Translations under genes and position numbers: made by a program
NCBI GenBank assembly: GCA_040216765.1
Contig: JAVJON010000061.1
Location: forward strand, 62,001 to 126,000
Source: Marinibaculum sp040216765
Lineage (GTDB): Bacteria > Pseudomonadota > Alphaproteobacteria > Ferrovibrionales > Ferrovibrionaceae
Length of the DNA: 64,000 bases
Direction of reading: 5' to 3'
Shown here: piece after piece, positions 34,853 through 43,704 of the stretch
Layout: each line of letters begins with the position of its first letter
How positions within the stretch are numbered: position 1 is the stretch's first letter
The notes under the pieces: generated by a model
The model's input: only the letters and a program-made list of their open reading frames with translations
Databases searched by the model: none
What the model was told of the DNA's origin: nothing

Positions 34853-35761
34853 CTAGCCCTTGATCACCGCGGCGCGGATCGCCGCCACGTCCGGGTTGGC
34901 CCGCTCCACCAGGCCCAGGGTATCGAAATAGCTGCGGCTTTCCAGGATCCGTCCCGCGCCGTCCAGCAGGTAGCGGTCGATGCGGTCCAGCGGGACATCG
35001 CTCCCCAGATAGCGGCCCTGGCCCTGCCATTCCAGGAACAGCAGGGTCGGGTTCGTGCCGGTGCCGGCGGCCATCGCCCAGTCCACCGGCCGCATCGGCC
35101 CGGGCGCCAGCAGATCCGCCCACCAGCGGCGCCAGGCCGCCAGCTGCCGCCGCGCGACCGGTGCCGCAAGGCCGGGCGCCATATGGCTGCCCGCGGGCGC
35201 GTAGAGCGCGGCGAGCGCCGAGGGGTCCGCATCGTTCCAGGCCGCTTCGAGACGCCGCGCCAGGGCCTCCGCGCCATCGCCGACCGGAAGTGCAGCCTCC
35301 GGCGGTGCCGCATCCTCGGCGGCCGGAAAGGCGGGCAGGGCGGCACCGGCCGGCAGGATCGGGCCGAACAGCTCGACCTGGTCGTAGAAGCGGCGCCCGC
35401 GATGCACCAGCCCGTCCTTCAGATGGACCCGGTAGACCGCGCCCCAGTCCAGCGCCTTGCCGTTCAGGGTGCCGCTGTTGCGGGCCTCGACGAAGACATG
35501 GCTGCCCCGCGCGGCATGGCGCAGCGGGCGGATCAGCAGGTCGGGCAGCTTCGCCAGCACCATGGCGATGGCCGCGCCGGTCTGCGCGGCGGGCAGGGGC
35601 TCCGCCATGCCGGCATCCTGCAGGCTGCCTTCGGGGTGGAACAGCGGCCGGTAGCGTTCCGGCGACGGGGCGGCGAAGAAGCGGAAGAACATCTCCAGCC
35701 AGCGCGCGGTGGCGCTGTCCATGCCGTCGCGTTCGTTGGCGGTCGCGTCCTGTGCGGTCAT
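34853..35761 (-). CDS. protein with two tandem NTF2/SnoaL-like domains
   Basis: A 302-residue protein. Residues 12-145 and about 165-300 each show an NTF2-like pattern: an N-terminal helix with the Trp-rich opening (ARWLEMFFRFFAAPSPERY and RRLEAAWNDADPSALAALYA), then strands ending in FDQVELFGP-like and YFDTLGL segments. The ATG at 35761 has GGGAGGG a few bases upstream. The role is unknown. It sits between the class II aldolase and the PLP-dependent dehydratase. Confidence 0.72.
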   Translation of the reverse strand: MTAQDATANERDGMDSATARWLEMFFRFFAAPSPERYRPLFHPEGSLQDAGMAEPLPAAQTGAAIAMVLAKLPDLLIRPLRHAARGSHVFVEARNSGTLNGKALDWGAVYRVHLKDGLVHRGRRFYDQVELFGPILPAGAALPAFPAAEDAAPPEAALPVGDGAEALARRLEAAWNDADPSALAALYAPAGSHMAPGLAAPVARRQLAAWRRWWADLLAPGPMRPVDWAMAAGTGTNPTLLFLEWQGQGRYLGSDVPLDRIDRYLLDGAGRILESRSYFDTLGLVERANPDVAAIRAAVIKG

Positions 35762-35870
35762 GTGACCCTCCCGGGTGACGAGGTACGGCCACAGATCTGA
35801 CGCCTGGGCCGCCGCACGCCAATTACCGGCCGGGTAATGAACGCCCGCCGCCGCTGCCGGGCGCGGCCGG

Positions 35871-36884
35871 TCACCAGGGCTCGGCGGTGCGCAGCACTTC
35901 CGCGAACAGCATCGGGTCGACATTGCCGCCGGACAGGACCGCGATGACCTCCGCCCCGCTGTCGCGATGGCCGGCGATCGCCGCGGCGATCGCCACCGCG
36001 CCGCCGGGCTCCGCGACCAGCTTCAGGGCATCGAAGGCGGTCGCCATCGCCCGCCCGGTCTCTTCGTCCGTGACGGTTTGCACCCCGGCCAGCAGGCGCC
36101 GGTTCAGGGCGAAGGTCAGGTCGCCCGGCTGCGGCGACAGGAGCGCGTCGCAGAACGATTCGCTGCCCGGCGGATGGCCGACGGGACGGCCCTCGGCAAA
36201 GGAGCGCGCGGTATCGTCGAAACCGTCCGGTTCGACCGCGAAGACCTCCAGCTCCGCGGACCAGTCGCGCAGGGCCAGCGCGGAGCCGGCGGCCAGGCCG
36301 CCGCCGCCGCAGGGGATGTAGACGGCGTCCGGCACCTTGGCTCCGAGCGCCTCGGCGATCTCCAGGCCCACGGTGCCCTGGCCGGCGATGGTGCCGGGAT
36401 GGTCGTAGGGCGGCACCACGGTCATGTCGCGGTCCTTCGCGATCGCCAGGCCCAGCGCCTCGCGATTGCCCTTTGCCCGGTCGTAATCGACGATCTCCGC
36501 GCCCCATGCCGCGGTGTTCCGGCGCTTGATCAGGGGGGCATCGGCCGGCATCACGATCACCGCCGGGCAGCCATGGGCGGCGGCCGCGGCGGCCACGGCC
36601 TGGGCATGGTTGCCCGACGACCAGGCCAGCACGCCGCGGGCGCGGATCTCGGGGTCCAGGCCGGCGACGACGTTCATTGCGCCGCGCAGCTTGAAGGCGC
36701 CGACCGGCTGCAGGCATTCCGCCTTCACGCGCAGGCGGAAGCCCAGCCGCGCGTTGAGCAGCGGGTTCTCCAGGATCGGCGTGGCGACGATCAGCCCGGC
36801 GATTCGCCGGGCGGCCGCGCGGACATCGTCGATATCCGGCAGATGCCCGTCATCCGCGGCGGGGTCAGGCTGTTCGGTCGGCAT
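35871..36884 (-). CDS. PLP-dependent threonine/serine dehydratase (fold type II)
   Basis: A 337-residue fold-type II PLP enzyme. Lys65 in GAFKLRGA forms the Schiff base, SSGNHAQA is the Ser-Gly-Asn-His phosphate/substrate loop, and CGGGGLAAG is the glycine-rich PLP phosphate clamp. There is no C-terminal ACT/regulatory domain, so it is the catabolic or racemase-like class rather than biosynthetic IlvA. The start ATG (36884) lies inside the 3' end of the alpha/beta hydrolase gene (20-bp overlap). Substrates could be Thr, Ser or hydroxy-aspartate. Confidence 0.85.
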   Translation of the reverse strand: MPTEQPDPAADDGHLPDIDDVRAAARRIAGLIVATPILENPLLNARLGFRLRVKAECLQPVGAFKLRGAMNVVAGLDPEIRARGVLAWSSGNHAQAVAAAAAAHGCPAVIVMPADAPLIKRRNTAAWGAEIVDYDRAKGNREALGLAIAKDRDMTVVPPYDHPGTIAGQGTVGLEIAEALGAKVPDAVYIPCGGGGLAAGSALALRDWSAELEVFAVEPDGFDDTARSFAEGRPVGHPPGSESFCDALLSPQPGDLTFALNRRLLAGVQTVTDEETGRAMATAFDALKLVAEPGGAVAIAAAIAGHRDSGAEVIAVLSGGNVDPMLFAEVLRTAEPW

Positions 36885-37755
36885 CGATGGCAGCCAGGAA
36901 GCGGTCGATGGCGTCCAGCGCCTCGGGCTCGTCGAGGAAGGGCACATGCCCCCGATTGCCCAGCACCACGGTCTCCAGCGTCTGGCCCTGCTCCTGCCGG
37001 CGGGCCTTCATCTTCTCCAGGGTTTCCGCCGTCAGGATGTCGGACAGGCCGCCGCGGATCGCCAGCACCGGCACATGGGCCAGGGTGTCGAACAACGGCC
37101 AGAGGTTCGGCGTGCCGCCCTTGGCGCTCTCGCGCACCGCCTCGCCCAGCTTCAGGTCGTAGTCCAGTTCGATCTGGCCGTCGGGGCGGCGGCGGTAGGT
37201 GCCCTCCGCCAGGCGCAGCCAGCCGGCCTCGTCCAGGTCGGGATAGGCGCCGTCATAGGTCTCCCGCAGCTTCGCCGCGCCCGCCGCCATGTCCGGCAGC
37301 ACCAGGGCGCGGCCGACATAGTCGGCGATGCGGCCCGCGCCGCCGGCCGCGATCTCCGGGCCGATATCGTTCATCACCACGCCGGCCAGGCTCGCCGGCT
37401 GCATGGCGCCCAGCCCCATGGCGACGATGCCGCCCAGCGAGGTGCCGATCACCACGACCTTGTGCAGGCCCGCCACCGTCAGCAGGGCGACCGCGTCGGC
37501 GATATAGGCCTGCGGGGTATAGTTGTGCCAGTCCGGGTCGCTGGCGCTCTGGCCGCGCCCGCGATAGTCCATCGCCAGCACGCGCCGCTTGCCGGCCAGA
37601 TGGGGCGCCAGGTCGCGGAAATCCTTGCTGTTGCGGGTCAGGCCGGACAGGCAGAGCACCGGCATGGCGGCGCTGTCCGGGTCGCCATAGTCCCGGGCAT
37701 AGAGCTCGACATCGTCCTGCGCGCGGAAGCGCAGCTCGCGAAAGGCCTCGCTCAT
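36865..37755 (-). CDS. alpha/beta hydrolase
   Basis: A 296-residue alpha/beta hydrolase with nucleophile elbow GTSLGG (Ser106), LSGLTRNSKDF near the oxyanion hole, and the C-terminal NRGHVPFLDEP holding the catalytic His. It resembles hydrolases of the MhpC/haloperoxidase group. It overlaps the HAD gene upstream by four bases and the dehydratase downstream by 20 bp, so these three genes are one translationally coupled unit. The substrate is unknown. Confidence 0.87.
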   Translation of the reverse strand: MSEAFRELRFRAQDDVELYARDYGDPDSAAMPVLCLSGLTRNSKDFRDLAPHLAGKRRVLAMDYRGRGQSASDPDWHNYTPQAYIADAVALLTVAGLHKVVVIGTSLGGIVAMGLGAMQPASLAGVVMNDIGPEIAAGGAGRIADYVGRALVLPDMAAGAAKLRETYDGAYPDLDEAGWLRLAEGTYRRRPDGQIELDYDLKLGEAVRESAKGGTPNLWPLFDTLAHVPVLAIRGGLSDILTAETLEKMKARRQEQGQTLETVVLGNRGHVPFLDEPEALDAIDRFLAAIDADRTA

Positions 37756-38468
37756 CCCTCGACTCCCACCACGCCCGGCAGCGGCGCCAGGGTCTTCAGC
37801 GTAATGTCCGGGCGCCCGGGCAGGCGCTCCGCCGCCTGGCCGAAGCGGTTGATCCAGACCACCCGGAAGCCGAAATGGCTCGCCGCATGGGCGTCCCAGG
37901 CGTTGGAGGACTGGAAGCAGACCTCGCCCGGCGCGACCCCCAGGCGGTCGCAGGCCAGCTGGTAGACCCGCGGGTCGGGCTTGAAGGTCTTCAGCTCGTC
38001 CACCGACAGGACCTTGTCCAGCAGCGGCGCGATGCCGGCATTCTTCACGGCTGCGTTCAGCATGTCCGGCGAGCCGTTCGACAGGATCGCCGTGCGCATC
38101 CCGGCCGTTTTCAGCCGCTCCAGCACGTCGGGCACTTCCGCGTAGGTGGTGAGGCGGAAATACAGGTCCATCAGTTCGTGGCGCAGCTGCGGATCGGCGA
38201 TGCCATGGCTTTCCATGGCGAAATCCAGCGCCTCGCCGGTCACCTGCGAGAACGGCGCATAGGCGCCCTGCAGGCCGCGCAGCCAGGAATAGGTCAGCTG
38301 CTTGACCCGCCAGGTGTCGGCCAGGGCCTTCCAGCCCTCGCCGAGTCTGTCGGCGCGCGCTTCCGCGGCGGCATTGACGTCGAACAGGGTGCCATAGGCG
38401 TCGAAGACGCAGGCCTTGATCCCCGGCAGCCGGTGCGCGGCCTCGCTGCCGCCGGCTTCCTTCCCCAT
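37752..38468 (-). CDS. haloacid dehalogenase, type II
   Basis: A 238-residue L-2-haloacid dehalogenase-like protein of the HAD superfamily. It has the nucleophile Asp23 in VFDAYGTLFDV, the LSNGSPDML motif II, and KPDPRVYQLA and SSNAWDAHAA segments typical of the type II dehalogenases that hydrolyse 2-haloalkanoic acids. The ATG at 38468 has GGGAGGGG upstream and is preferred to an earlier in-frame start. It is coupled with the alpha/beta hydrolase. Actual dehalogenase activity is inferred from these motifs. Confidence 0.86.
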   Translation of the reverse strand: MGKEAGGSEAAHRLPGIKACVFDAYGTLFDVNAAAEARADRLGEGWKALADTWRVKQLTYSWLRGLQGAYAPFSQVTGEALDFAMESHGIADPQLRHELMDLYFRLTTYAEVPDVLERLKTAGMRTAILSNGSPDMLNAAVKNAGIAPLLDKVLSVDELKTFKPDPRVYQLACDRLGVAPGEVCFQSSNAWDAHAASHFGFRVVWINRFGQAAERLPGRPDITLKTLAPLPGVVGVEG

Positions 38469-38526
38469 CGCGATACCCCTCCCATTGACGCCCGCGGGCA
38501 CAGTACGGCCGGTGGGCGGCCGCAGC

Positions 38527-40677
38527 CTAGCGGACGCGCAGATCGTCGGCCAACTGCAACCGCGGCTCGCCCATCAGGGTGCGATAGACCTGCAGGCCTT
38601 CCAGCACCCGCTGGACATAGTTGCGGGTCTCCGAGAAGGGGATCTTCTCCACCCAGTCGATGACGTCGATGTTCTGCGTCCGGGGATCGCCGTTCCGGCG
38701 GATCCACTGTTCGACCCGCCCGGAGCCGGCATTGTAGGCGGCGATCGCCAGGACATAGTGGTTGTCCCAGCGGCGCAGCAGGTCCTTCAGATAGAAGGCG
38801 CCGAGCTCGGCATTGTAGCGCGGGTCGCGGGTCAGCCGCCCGGTGTCGTAGGAGATCTTCAGCGCCTGCGCGACCTCCTTCGCGGTGGCCGGCATCAGCT
38901 GCATGATGCCGCGCGCGCCGGCATGCGAGATGGCATCGGTGCGGAACTCGCTTTCCTGCCGGCTGACCGCATGGACCAGGGCCGGCTCCACGTCGCGGGC
39001 GGCGCTGACCAGGTCCTTCAGCACCGGATAGCCGCCGCTGACCTCGACATAGCCGTTCTGGCTGGCCGCCTTGGCGGCGCGGACGGAGAACTCGCTGCGG
39101 CCGATCATCTCCGACAGGTGCACCACCAGGCTGTATTGCAGCGCGGTCTGGGCATCCTCCATCAGGCTCAGGACGAAGGGCCGCGCCCGCCAGTCCTGGT
39201 CGCTGTTGGCCAGCGCCAGGACCACCTGCACCCGCGCATCGCTGAAGAAGGCGCGTTCCTGCTCCGGCGGGATCTGCGGCCCCGACGGCAGCGACATCGG
39301 CCCGGCCTCGCCCAGGGCGATGCGCGCCAGCTGGCCGTAATAGGTCGTCGGATGCAGCGCGGCCTCGGCATACCATTGCCGGGCCCGGACATCCTCGCCC
39401 AGCGCGGCGGCCGAGCGGGCCACCCAGTAGGCGCCCCGCGCCTTCGAGATCGGGTAGCTGACCTTCTGGAACATCGGCAGGAAATGGCTCACCGCCTTGC
39501 CCGGGTCGTTCAGGAAGCGCAAAGCGATCCAGCCGGCCAGCCATTGCGCATCGGCAAAGCTGGCGCCGTCGCTCTGGCCATGGCGGGCGGCCAGCTCGTA
39601 GGCCTGCCGGGGATCGCCGCGCTCCAGCGCGTCGCGCACCTCGCCCTCGCGCAGCCGCCACCAGCGGGCCTCCTGGCCCAGTTCCTCCGGCGGGCTTTCC
39701 AGGATCTCCCGCACGCCATCGTCATGGCCGTGCCGCTTGCGCCAGCGCAGCCGCTCATAGGTCAGGCCGGGATCCTTGCGCAGCAGCGGCGGCACCCTGG
39801 CGACCAGCTCGTTCACATTGCCGGCGTCGCGGTACAGCCCCATGCGGGCGTTGGCCAGGGCGCGGTAGCCAGCGTTGACATGGGCCATGGTGCGTTTCGC
39901 CGCCGTGCCGTCATGGTCCCACAACAGCCGGTCCAGCCGCGCCACATGATCGCCCTCGCGCAGGCGGCTGCCATGCACCTGAAGGATGCGGGCCTCCTCC
40001 TTCGCGCCGAACGTCCCTTCGCGCCAGCCCCGGCGGATCCACAGGCTGCCATCGTCGACCCGGCCGGCATCGATCAGGGCCGCACCGTAATGCACCATGC
40101 CGATGCCGCTGACCGGCGGATGGCGGTCGAACCAGGCCAGCATCGCCTGCGGCCGCGTCGCGCCGGTGATCGCTTCCTCGGCCCGGGTGCGCAGGGTGAT
40201 CTGCCAGGGCCAGTCGGGCCGGGCATCCACGAAGCTGGCGATCTGCTCGAAGGTGGCGCCGGAATTCTCCCGCGTGAACCGGTACCAGGCGACATAGTCG
40301 GCCAGGGCGTCGCTGCCCGACCGCTTGGCAGCCGCCAGGGCCTCGCCCCAGCGCTTGCCGTCGATCGCCGCGAAGGCTGCCCGGGCCTCCAGCGGGTTCG
40401 GCCGGTCGCCGGTGATGCGGTTTCCGTCGGCGGTGTACTGCGCGGTGCGTGCCCGCAGCGGCGCGTCGGCCGGGCGGGGCCGCGGGGTCGGCGCTGCGGC
40501 CACCAGGATTGCGGGCGACGGGTCCGCCATGCCGGGCGGCACCGGCATGGCGGTTGCCGGCGTCCCGCTGCCGGCGGCCAGGGCCAGGGCAAGAGCAAGA
40601 GCCGGCCCGGCGAGCGCGCGGCAGGCCGGGAATGGCCCGCGACGGGGGAAGACGGGGAACAGGTCAGGAAGCGGCAT
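38527..40677 (-). CDS. slt: soluble lytic murein transglycosylase
   Basis: A 716-residue periplasmic Slt70-like enzyme. The N-terminus is a signal peptide (Ala/Leu-rich after Arg-Arg, about residues 10-40). A long alpha-helical superhelix (100-530) precedes a C-terminal SLT domain with catalytic Glu575 in SRQESEF, GIMQLMPATA, NAELGAFYL and AAYNAGSG. It cleaves peptidoglycan to 1,6-anhydro-MurNAc products. The start at 40677 was chosen because it gives the signal peptide; an earlier in-frame GTG is possible. It is divergent from dapA. Confidence 0.92.
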   Translation of the reverse strand: MPLPDLFPVFPRRGPFPACRALAGPALALALALAAGSGTPATAMPVPPGMADPSPAILVAAAPTPRPRPADAPLRARTAQYTADGNRITGDRPNPLEARAAFAAIDGKRWGEALAAAKRSGSDALADYVAWYRFTRENSGATFEQIASFVDARPDWPWQITLRTRAEEAITGATRPQAMLAWFDRHPPVSGIGMVHYGAALIDAGRVDDGSLWIRRGWREGTFGAKEEARILQVHGSRLREGDHVARLDRLLWDHDGTAAKRTMAHVNAGYRALANARMGLYRDAGNVNELVARVPPLLRKDPGLTYERLRWRKRHGHDDGVREILESPPEELGQEARWWRLREGEVRDALERGDPRQAYELAARHGQSDGASFADAQWLAGWIALRFLNDPGKAVSHFLPMFQKVSYPISKARGAYWVARSAAALGEDVRARQWYAEAALHPTTYYGQLARIALGEAGPMSLPSGPQIPPEQERAFFSDARVQVVLALANSDQDWRARPFVLSLMEDAQTALQYSLVVHLSEMIGRSEFSVRAAKAASQNGYVEVSGGYPVLKDLVSAARDVEPALVHAVSRQESEFRTDAISHAGARGIMQLMPATAKEVAQALKISYDTGRLTRDPRYNAELGAFYLKDLLRRWDNHYVLAIAAYNAGSGRVEQWIRRNGDPRTQNIDVIDWVEKIPFSETRNYVQRVLEGLQVYRTLMGEPRLQLADDLRVR

Positions 40678-40756
40678 GGCCTCGGGCACCGACAGGGGTT
40701 CTGGGCATGTCCGCCGCCCGCGGCCGCCCGACGATGCGGCGGCTACGTGACGGCAG

Positions 40757-40798
40757 GCCTCGGCCGGGCGGCATGGGCCGCGCATCCTGCGGCCGAGG
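40757..40798. other. inverted repeat in the slt-dapA intergenic region
   Basis: CCTCGGCCG (40758-40766) and CGGCCGAGG (40790-40798) form 9-bp arms around a 23-base loop. Just after it, GATGCGCGACAG (about 40803) repeats half of the 34-bp unit seen at 6059. No T-run is present. The rest of this 286-bp region holds the dapA promoter. Confidence 0.4.
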
Positions 40799-40878
40799 GC
40801 GCGATGCGCGACAGCATACATGATCGGCGCCGGCGCGGCTGCGTCCGCCCCCGTCGGGTCGCGGCAATCCCGCTCAAC

Positions 40879-40907
40879 TTGCCGCGACGGTGCTGCGGGA
40901 CTAGTCT
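40879..40907 (+). promoter_or_regulatory. probable sigma-70 promoter of dapA
   Basis: TTGCCG (40879-40884), a 17-bp spacer, then TAGTCT (40902-40907), about 60 bp before the dapA ATG. The same TTGCCG-N17-TA...T layout is seen before the GST gene. It is inferred from sequence only. Confidence 0.5.
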
Positions 40908-40963
40908 GGAGCGCTGCGACAGGCAGGCGCGAGGCCTGCCCCGAACGATCCCGGATATTGGCT

Positions 40964-41872
40964 ATGGCCCCAGAATCATTGACCTTTCGCGGTTCCAACA
41001 CCGCTCTCATCACACCTTTCCGCGACGGTAAGGTGGATTCCAAGGCCTTCCAGTCCTTCGTCGAATGGCAGATCGCACAGGGCAGCCATGGGCTGGTCCC
41101 CTGCGGGACGACCGGCGAATCGCCCACCCTGTCGCATGCCGAGCACCGCCACGTGGTCGAGCTCTGCATCGAGGCTGCCGCCGGCCGGGTGCCGGTGATC
41201 GCCGGCGCAGGGTCGAACAGCACGTCCGAGGCGGTCGCCCTGGCACAGCATGCGCAATCGGCCGGTGCCGATGCCGTGCTGGTCGTCACGCCCTATTACA
41301 ACAAGCCCAACCAGTCCGGGCTCTACGCCCATTTCAAGGCGATCAACGACGCCATCGACCTGCCGATCTTCATCTACAACATCCCGCCGCGCAGCGTGAT
41401 CGACATGTCGGTGGACACCATGGCCCGGCTGGCGCAGCTGCCGCGCATCCACGGGGTCAAGGATGCCACGGGCGACCTGACCCGGGTCTCCCGCCAGCGT
41501 CTGGCCTGCGGGCCGGATTTCTGCCAGCTGTCGGGCGAGGACGGCACTGCGCTCGGCTTCAACGCCCATGGCGGCGTGGGCTGCATCTCGGTCACCGCCA
41601 ATGTGGCCCCGGCGCTCTGCGCCGCGTTCCAGGAAGCCTGTCTGGCCGGCGATTATGCGCGTGCGCTGGCCTGCCAGGACCGGCTGATGGCCCTGCACAC
41701 GATCCTGTTCGTCGAGCCCAACCCCGGCCCGGTGAAGCATGCCGCGGCCCGGCTGGGGCTCTGCGGCCCCGACCTGCGCCTGCCGCTGGTCCCGGTCAGC
41801 GCGGAGACCGCGGCGCGGATCGACGCGGTCCTGGAAGAGGTCGGCCTGTTGTCCGCCGAAGCTGCCCAGTAG
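40964..41872 (+). CDS. dapA: 4-hydroxy-tetrahydrodipicolinate synthase
   Basis: A 302-residue (beta/alpha)8 aldolase condensing pyruvate and aspartate semialdehyde, the first committed step of lysine/diaminopimelate synthesis. Lys166 in GVKDATGD forms the Schiff base with pyruvate. Thr49/Thr50 in CGTTGE and Tyr138 in FIYNIPPR complete the catalytic relay. The length is standard, and the ATG at 40964 gives the conserved FRGSNTALITPF start. It is next to smpB, as in many Alphaproteobacteria. Confidence 0.95.
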   Translation: MAPESLTFRGSNTALITPFRDGKVDSKAFQSFVEWQIAQGSHGLVPCGTTGESPTLSHAEHRHVVELCIEAAAGRVPVIAGAGSNSTSEAVALAQHAQSAGADAVLVVTPYYNKPNQSGLYAHFKAINDAIDLPIFIYNIPPRSVIDMSVDTMARLAQLPRIHGVKDATGDLTRVSRQRLACGPDFCQLSGEDGTALGFNAHGGVGCISVTANVAPALCAAFQEACLAGDYARALACQDRLMALHTILFVEPNPGPVKHAAARLGLCGPDLRLPLVPVSAETAARIDAVLEEVGLLSAEAAQ

Positions 41873-41941
41873 CCTCGAATTTCAGGTTAAGGCGACGCTT
41901 CAACCTCTTGTAATCAAGCAATATTCCAGTAAAGGCGCCCA

Positions 41942-42400
41942 ATGGCGGAATCCCGGCTGGTGGCGGAGAACCGCAAGGCCCGCCACGACTATTTCATCGA
42001 CGAGACCTTCGAGGCCGGGATCATGCTGACCGGCACCGAGGTCAAGGCCCTGCGGCAGGGACGGGCGAACATCGCCGAATCCTATGCGGCGCCGGAGGGC
42101 AACGAGATCTGGCTGGTGAATGCCCATATCCCGGAATACAAGCAGGGCAACCGCTTCAACCATGAGCCGCGCAGGCGCCGCAAGCTGCTGCTGCATCGCA
42201 AGGAAATCAACAAGTTGTCGGGCGCCGTGCGGCAGGGCGGGATGACCGTCGTGCCGCTGCGGCTGTTCTTCAACCAGCGCGGCCTGGCGAAGCTCACCCT
42301 GGGCCTGGCACGGGGCAAGAAGCTGCACGACAAGCGGGCGACCGAGCGCGAGCGCGACTGGCAGCGCCAGAAGTCGCGCCTGCTGCGCGACCTGGGCTGA
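41942..42400 (+). CDS. smpB: SsrA-binding protein
   Basis: A 152-residue OB-fold partner of tmRNA in trans-translation rescue of stalled ribosomes. Visible are the N-terminal NRKARHDYFIDETFEAGI, the ALRQGRANI segment and the lysine/arginine-rich disordered C-terminus (KKLHDKRATERERDWQRQK) that acts as a codon mimic. It lies 69 bp after dapA and may have a weak promoter there. The tmRNA gene is not in the window. Confidence 0.95.
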   Translation: MAESRLVAENRKARHDYFIDETFEAGIMLTGTEVKALRQGRANIAESYAAPEGNEIWLVNAHIPEYKQGNRFNHEPRRRRKLLLHRKEINKLSGAVRQGGMTVVPLRLFFNQRGLAKLTLGLARGKKLHDKRATERERDWQRQKSRLLRDLG

Positions 42401-42449
42401 GCGGCCAGGGCCGACGGCGCGGTCCCGGCCGCGCGGCCGGTCATGTCGC

Positions 42450-42995
42450 TCAGCGGGGCAGTTCGAAGGCCCGGCAGGTCGCCATCATGACGGCCACCAA
42501 CCGCCCGCCATCGCCCGCTTCCGCCGCGGCGAGCCGGGCCAGCGCGGCCTCTGTGCCCGGCGGCACGTCATTGCCGTCCCCGTCATTCCGGTTCCCGTCC
42601 TCCCGGCTCCCGTCCTCCCGATCGATGACGTAGACCCGCGCTTCCCCCAGCGACAGCCCCTTGCCGGCGCGGCAGGACCGCCCGACGGCCAGCAGGCGAG
42701 CGCCGCGCGCGGGGTCCAGGTTGTGCGCCTCGATCCCGGTGGTGGAGGCCGCCCAGCCTGCCGGCAGCGCGGCGGTGACCGCACTCACGGCGGCGTAATC
42801 CCCCAGGGTGGCGACGATGCCGCCCTGGACCGTCCGGCCCTCGAAGGTGATCTCCGGCCGGATCGGCATCTGCAGCAGGGAGACGCCATCGCCAAGGCCC
42901 AGCACCGTGAGGCCGAGCAGCCGGGTCGCCGGCATGCGGGCAATGCTTTCGGCGAGATCCCGCCGGTGATTATCAATCAGATCAATTGGATGCAC
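42450..42995 (-). CDS. hotdog-fold (PaaI-type) thioesterase with an acidic Asn/Asp/Gly insertion
   Basis: A 181-residue protein with the PaaI/YiiD hotdog pattern: FEGRTVQGGIVATLGDYAA (central helix with the Gly-Gly turn), then IEAHNLDPARGARLLAVGR and GKGLSLGEARVYVID strands. Between about residues 125 and 145 there is a low-complexity stretch of Asp, Gly, Asn and Arg coded by repeating short units, which interrupts the last strand. It probably hydrolyses an acyl-CoA. It is divergent from a TetR regulator across a shared operator, so it is probably its target. Confidence 0.75.
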   Translation of the reverse strand: MHPIDLIDNHRRDLAESIARMPATRLLGLTVLGLGDGVSLLQMPIRPEITFEGRTVQGGIVATLGDYAAVSAVTAALPAGWAASTTGIEAHNLDPARGARLLAVGRSCRAGKGLSLGEARVYVIDREDGSREDGNRNDGDGNDVPPGTEAALARLAAAEAGDGGRLVAVMMATCRAFELPR

Positions 42996-43028
42996 GCTGT
43001 TTCTCCAGTGAATCGCGAATGTCCGACA

Positions 43029-43056
43029 TTGATAGATAACGATTACTATCTATAAA
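43029..43056 (+). promoter_or_regulatory. promoter overlapped by a TetR-type palindromic operator
   Basis: On the plus strand TTGATA (43029-43034), a 16-bp spacer and TATAAA (43051-43056) make a good sigma-70 promoter for the TetR gene. The spacer and flanks carry the perfect inverted repeat ATAGATA-N8-TATCTAT (43032-43053). An AT-rich palindrome over a divergent promoter is the usual site of TetR autorepression and repression of the neighbouring gene (here the hotdog thioesterase). Confidence 0.65.
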
Positions 43057-43109
43057 CATGCCGGCTAAGCTCGTCCAGTCCTGTCCGGTCGGAGAAGGTG
43101 GCGAAGGCG

Positions 43110-43694
43110 ATGCGATACAGCCGAGAGCATAGCGAGGCGACCCGGAAGCGGATCCTGGGCGCGGCGGCGCGCCTGTTCCGCGAGGGCGGCCTGGACGGCA
43201 CCGGGATGGATGCGATCGCCGCGGCGGCCGGCGTCACCTCCGGGGCGATCTACCGCAGCTTCGGGTCCAAGGACCGGCTGTTCGAAGCGGTGGTGCAGGA
43301 CGGGGTCGAGCGCCTGGCAGGGGGTATCGGCCGCCTGCGGCAGGCCGCGCCGTCCGCCTGGCCGGAGGCGCTGACCGGCTGGTACCTGGGCGCCCAGCAT
43401 GTCGCGGCGCCGGGCCAGGGCTGCCTGCTGCCCAGCCTGACCCAGGATATCGCGCGCGGCCCGGCACCGGCACGCCAGCGCTTCGAGGACGGCCTGCGCC
43501 AGGCGGCGCGGGCGGCGGCGATCCCGCCGCAACCGGCGCCCGGACCGGGCGCCGCGGTGCCGCCGTCGGGCTGGGCCACATTGGCGATGCTGGCCGGGGC
43601 GGTGCTGCTGGCCCGTGCAGTCGGGCCGGGGGAGACACAGTCGGAGATCCTGGCCGCGGCGGCGGCGGCGCTCGCCGCAGGCGGCGAGGGCTGA
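43110..43694 (+). CDS. TetR-family transcriptional regulator
   Basis: A 194-residue regulator. The HTH (about residues 5-50) reads TRKRILGAAARLFREGGLDGT, then MDAIAAAAGVTSGAIYRSFGSKDRL. The rest is a helical ligand-binding domain with an Ala/Pro-rich interior (PPQPAPGPGAAVPPSGWAT). The ATG at 43110 is preferred to a GTG at 43098. It probably represses its own promoter and the divergent hotdog gene through the palindrome at 43032-43053. The ligand is unknown; an acyl-CoA is a guess from the neighbour. Confidence 0.85.
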   Translation: MRYSREHSEATRKRILGAAARLFREGGLDGTGMDAIAAAAGVTSGAIYRSFGSKDRLFEAVVQDGVERLAGGIGRLRQAAPSAWPEALTGWYLGAQHVAAPGQGCLLPSLTQDIARGPAPARQRFEDGLRQAARAAAIPPQPAPGPGAAVPPSGWATLAMLAGAVLLARAVGPGETQSEILAAAAAALAAGGEG

Positions 43695-43704
43695 GCGGCG
43701 GCGA

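Noticed and set aside
38416..41031. Long plus-strand frame opposite the lytic transglycosylase gene
   Set aside because: The reverse strand carries the signal peptide, catalytic Glu and SLT motifs. This frame has none.
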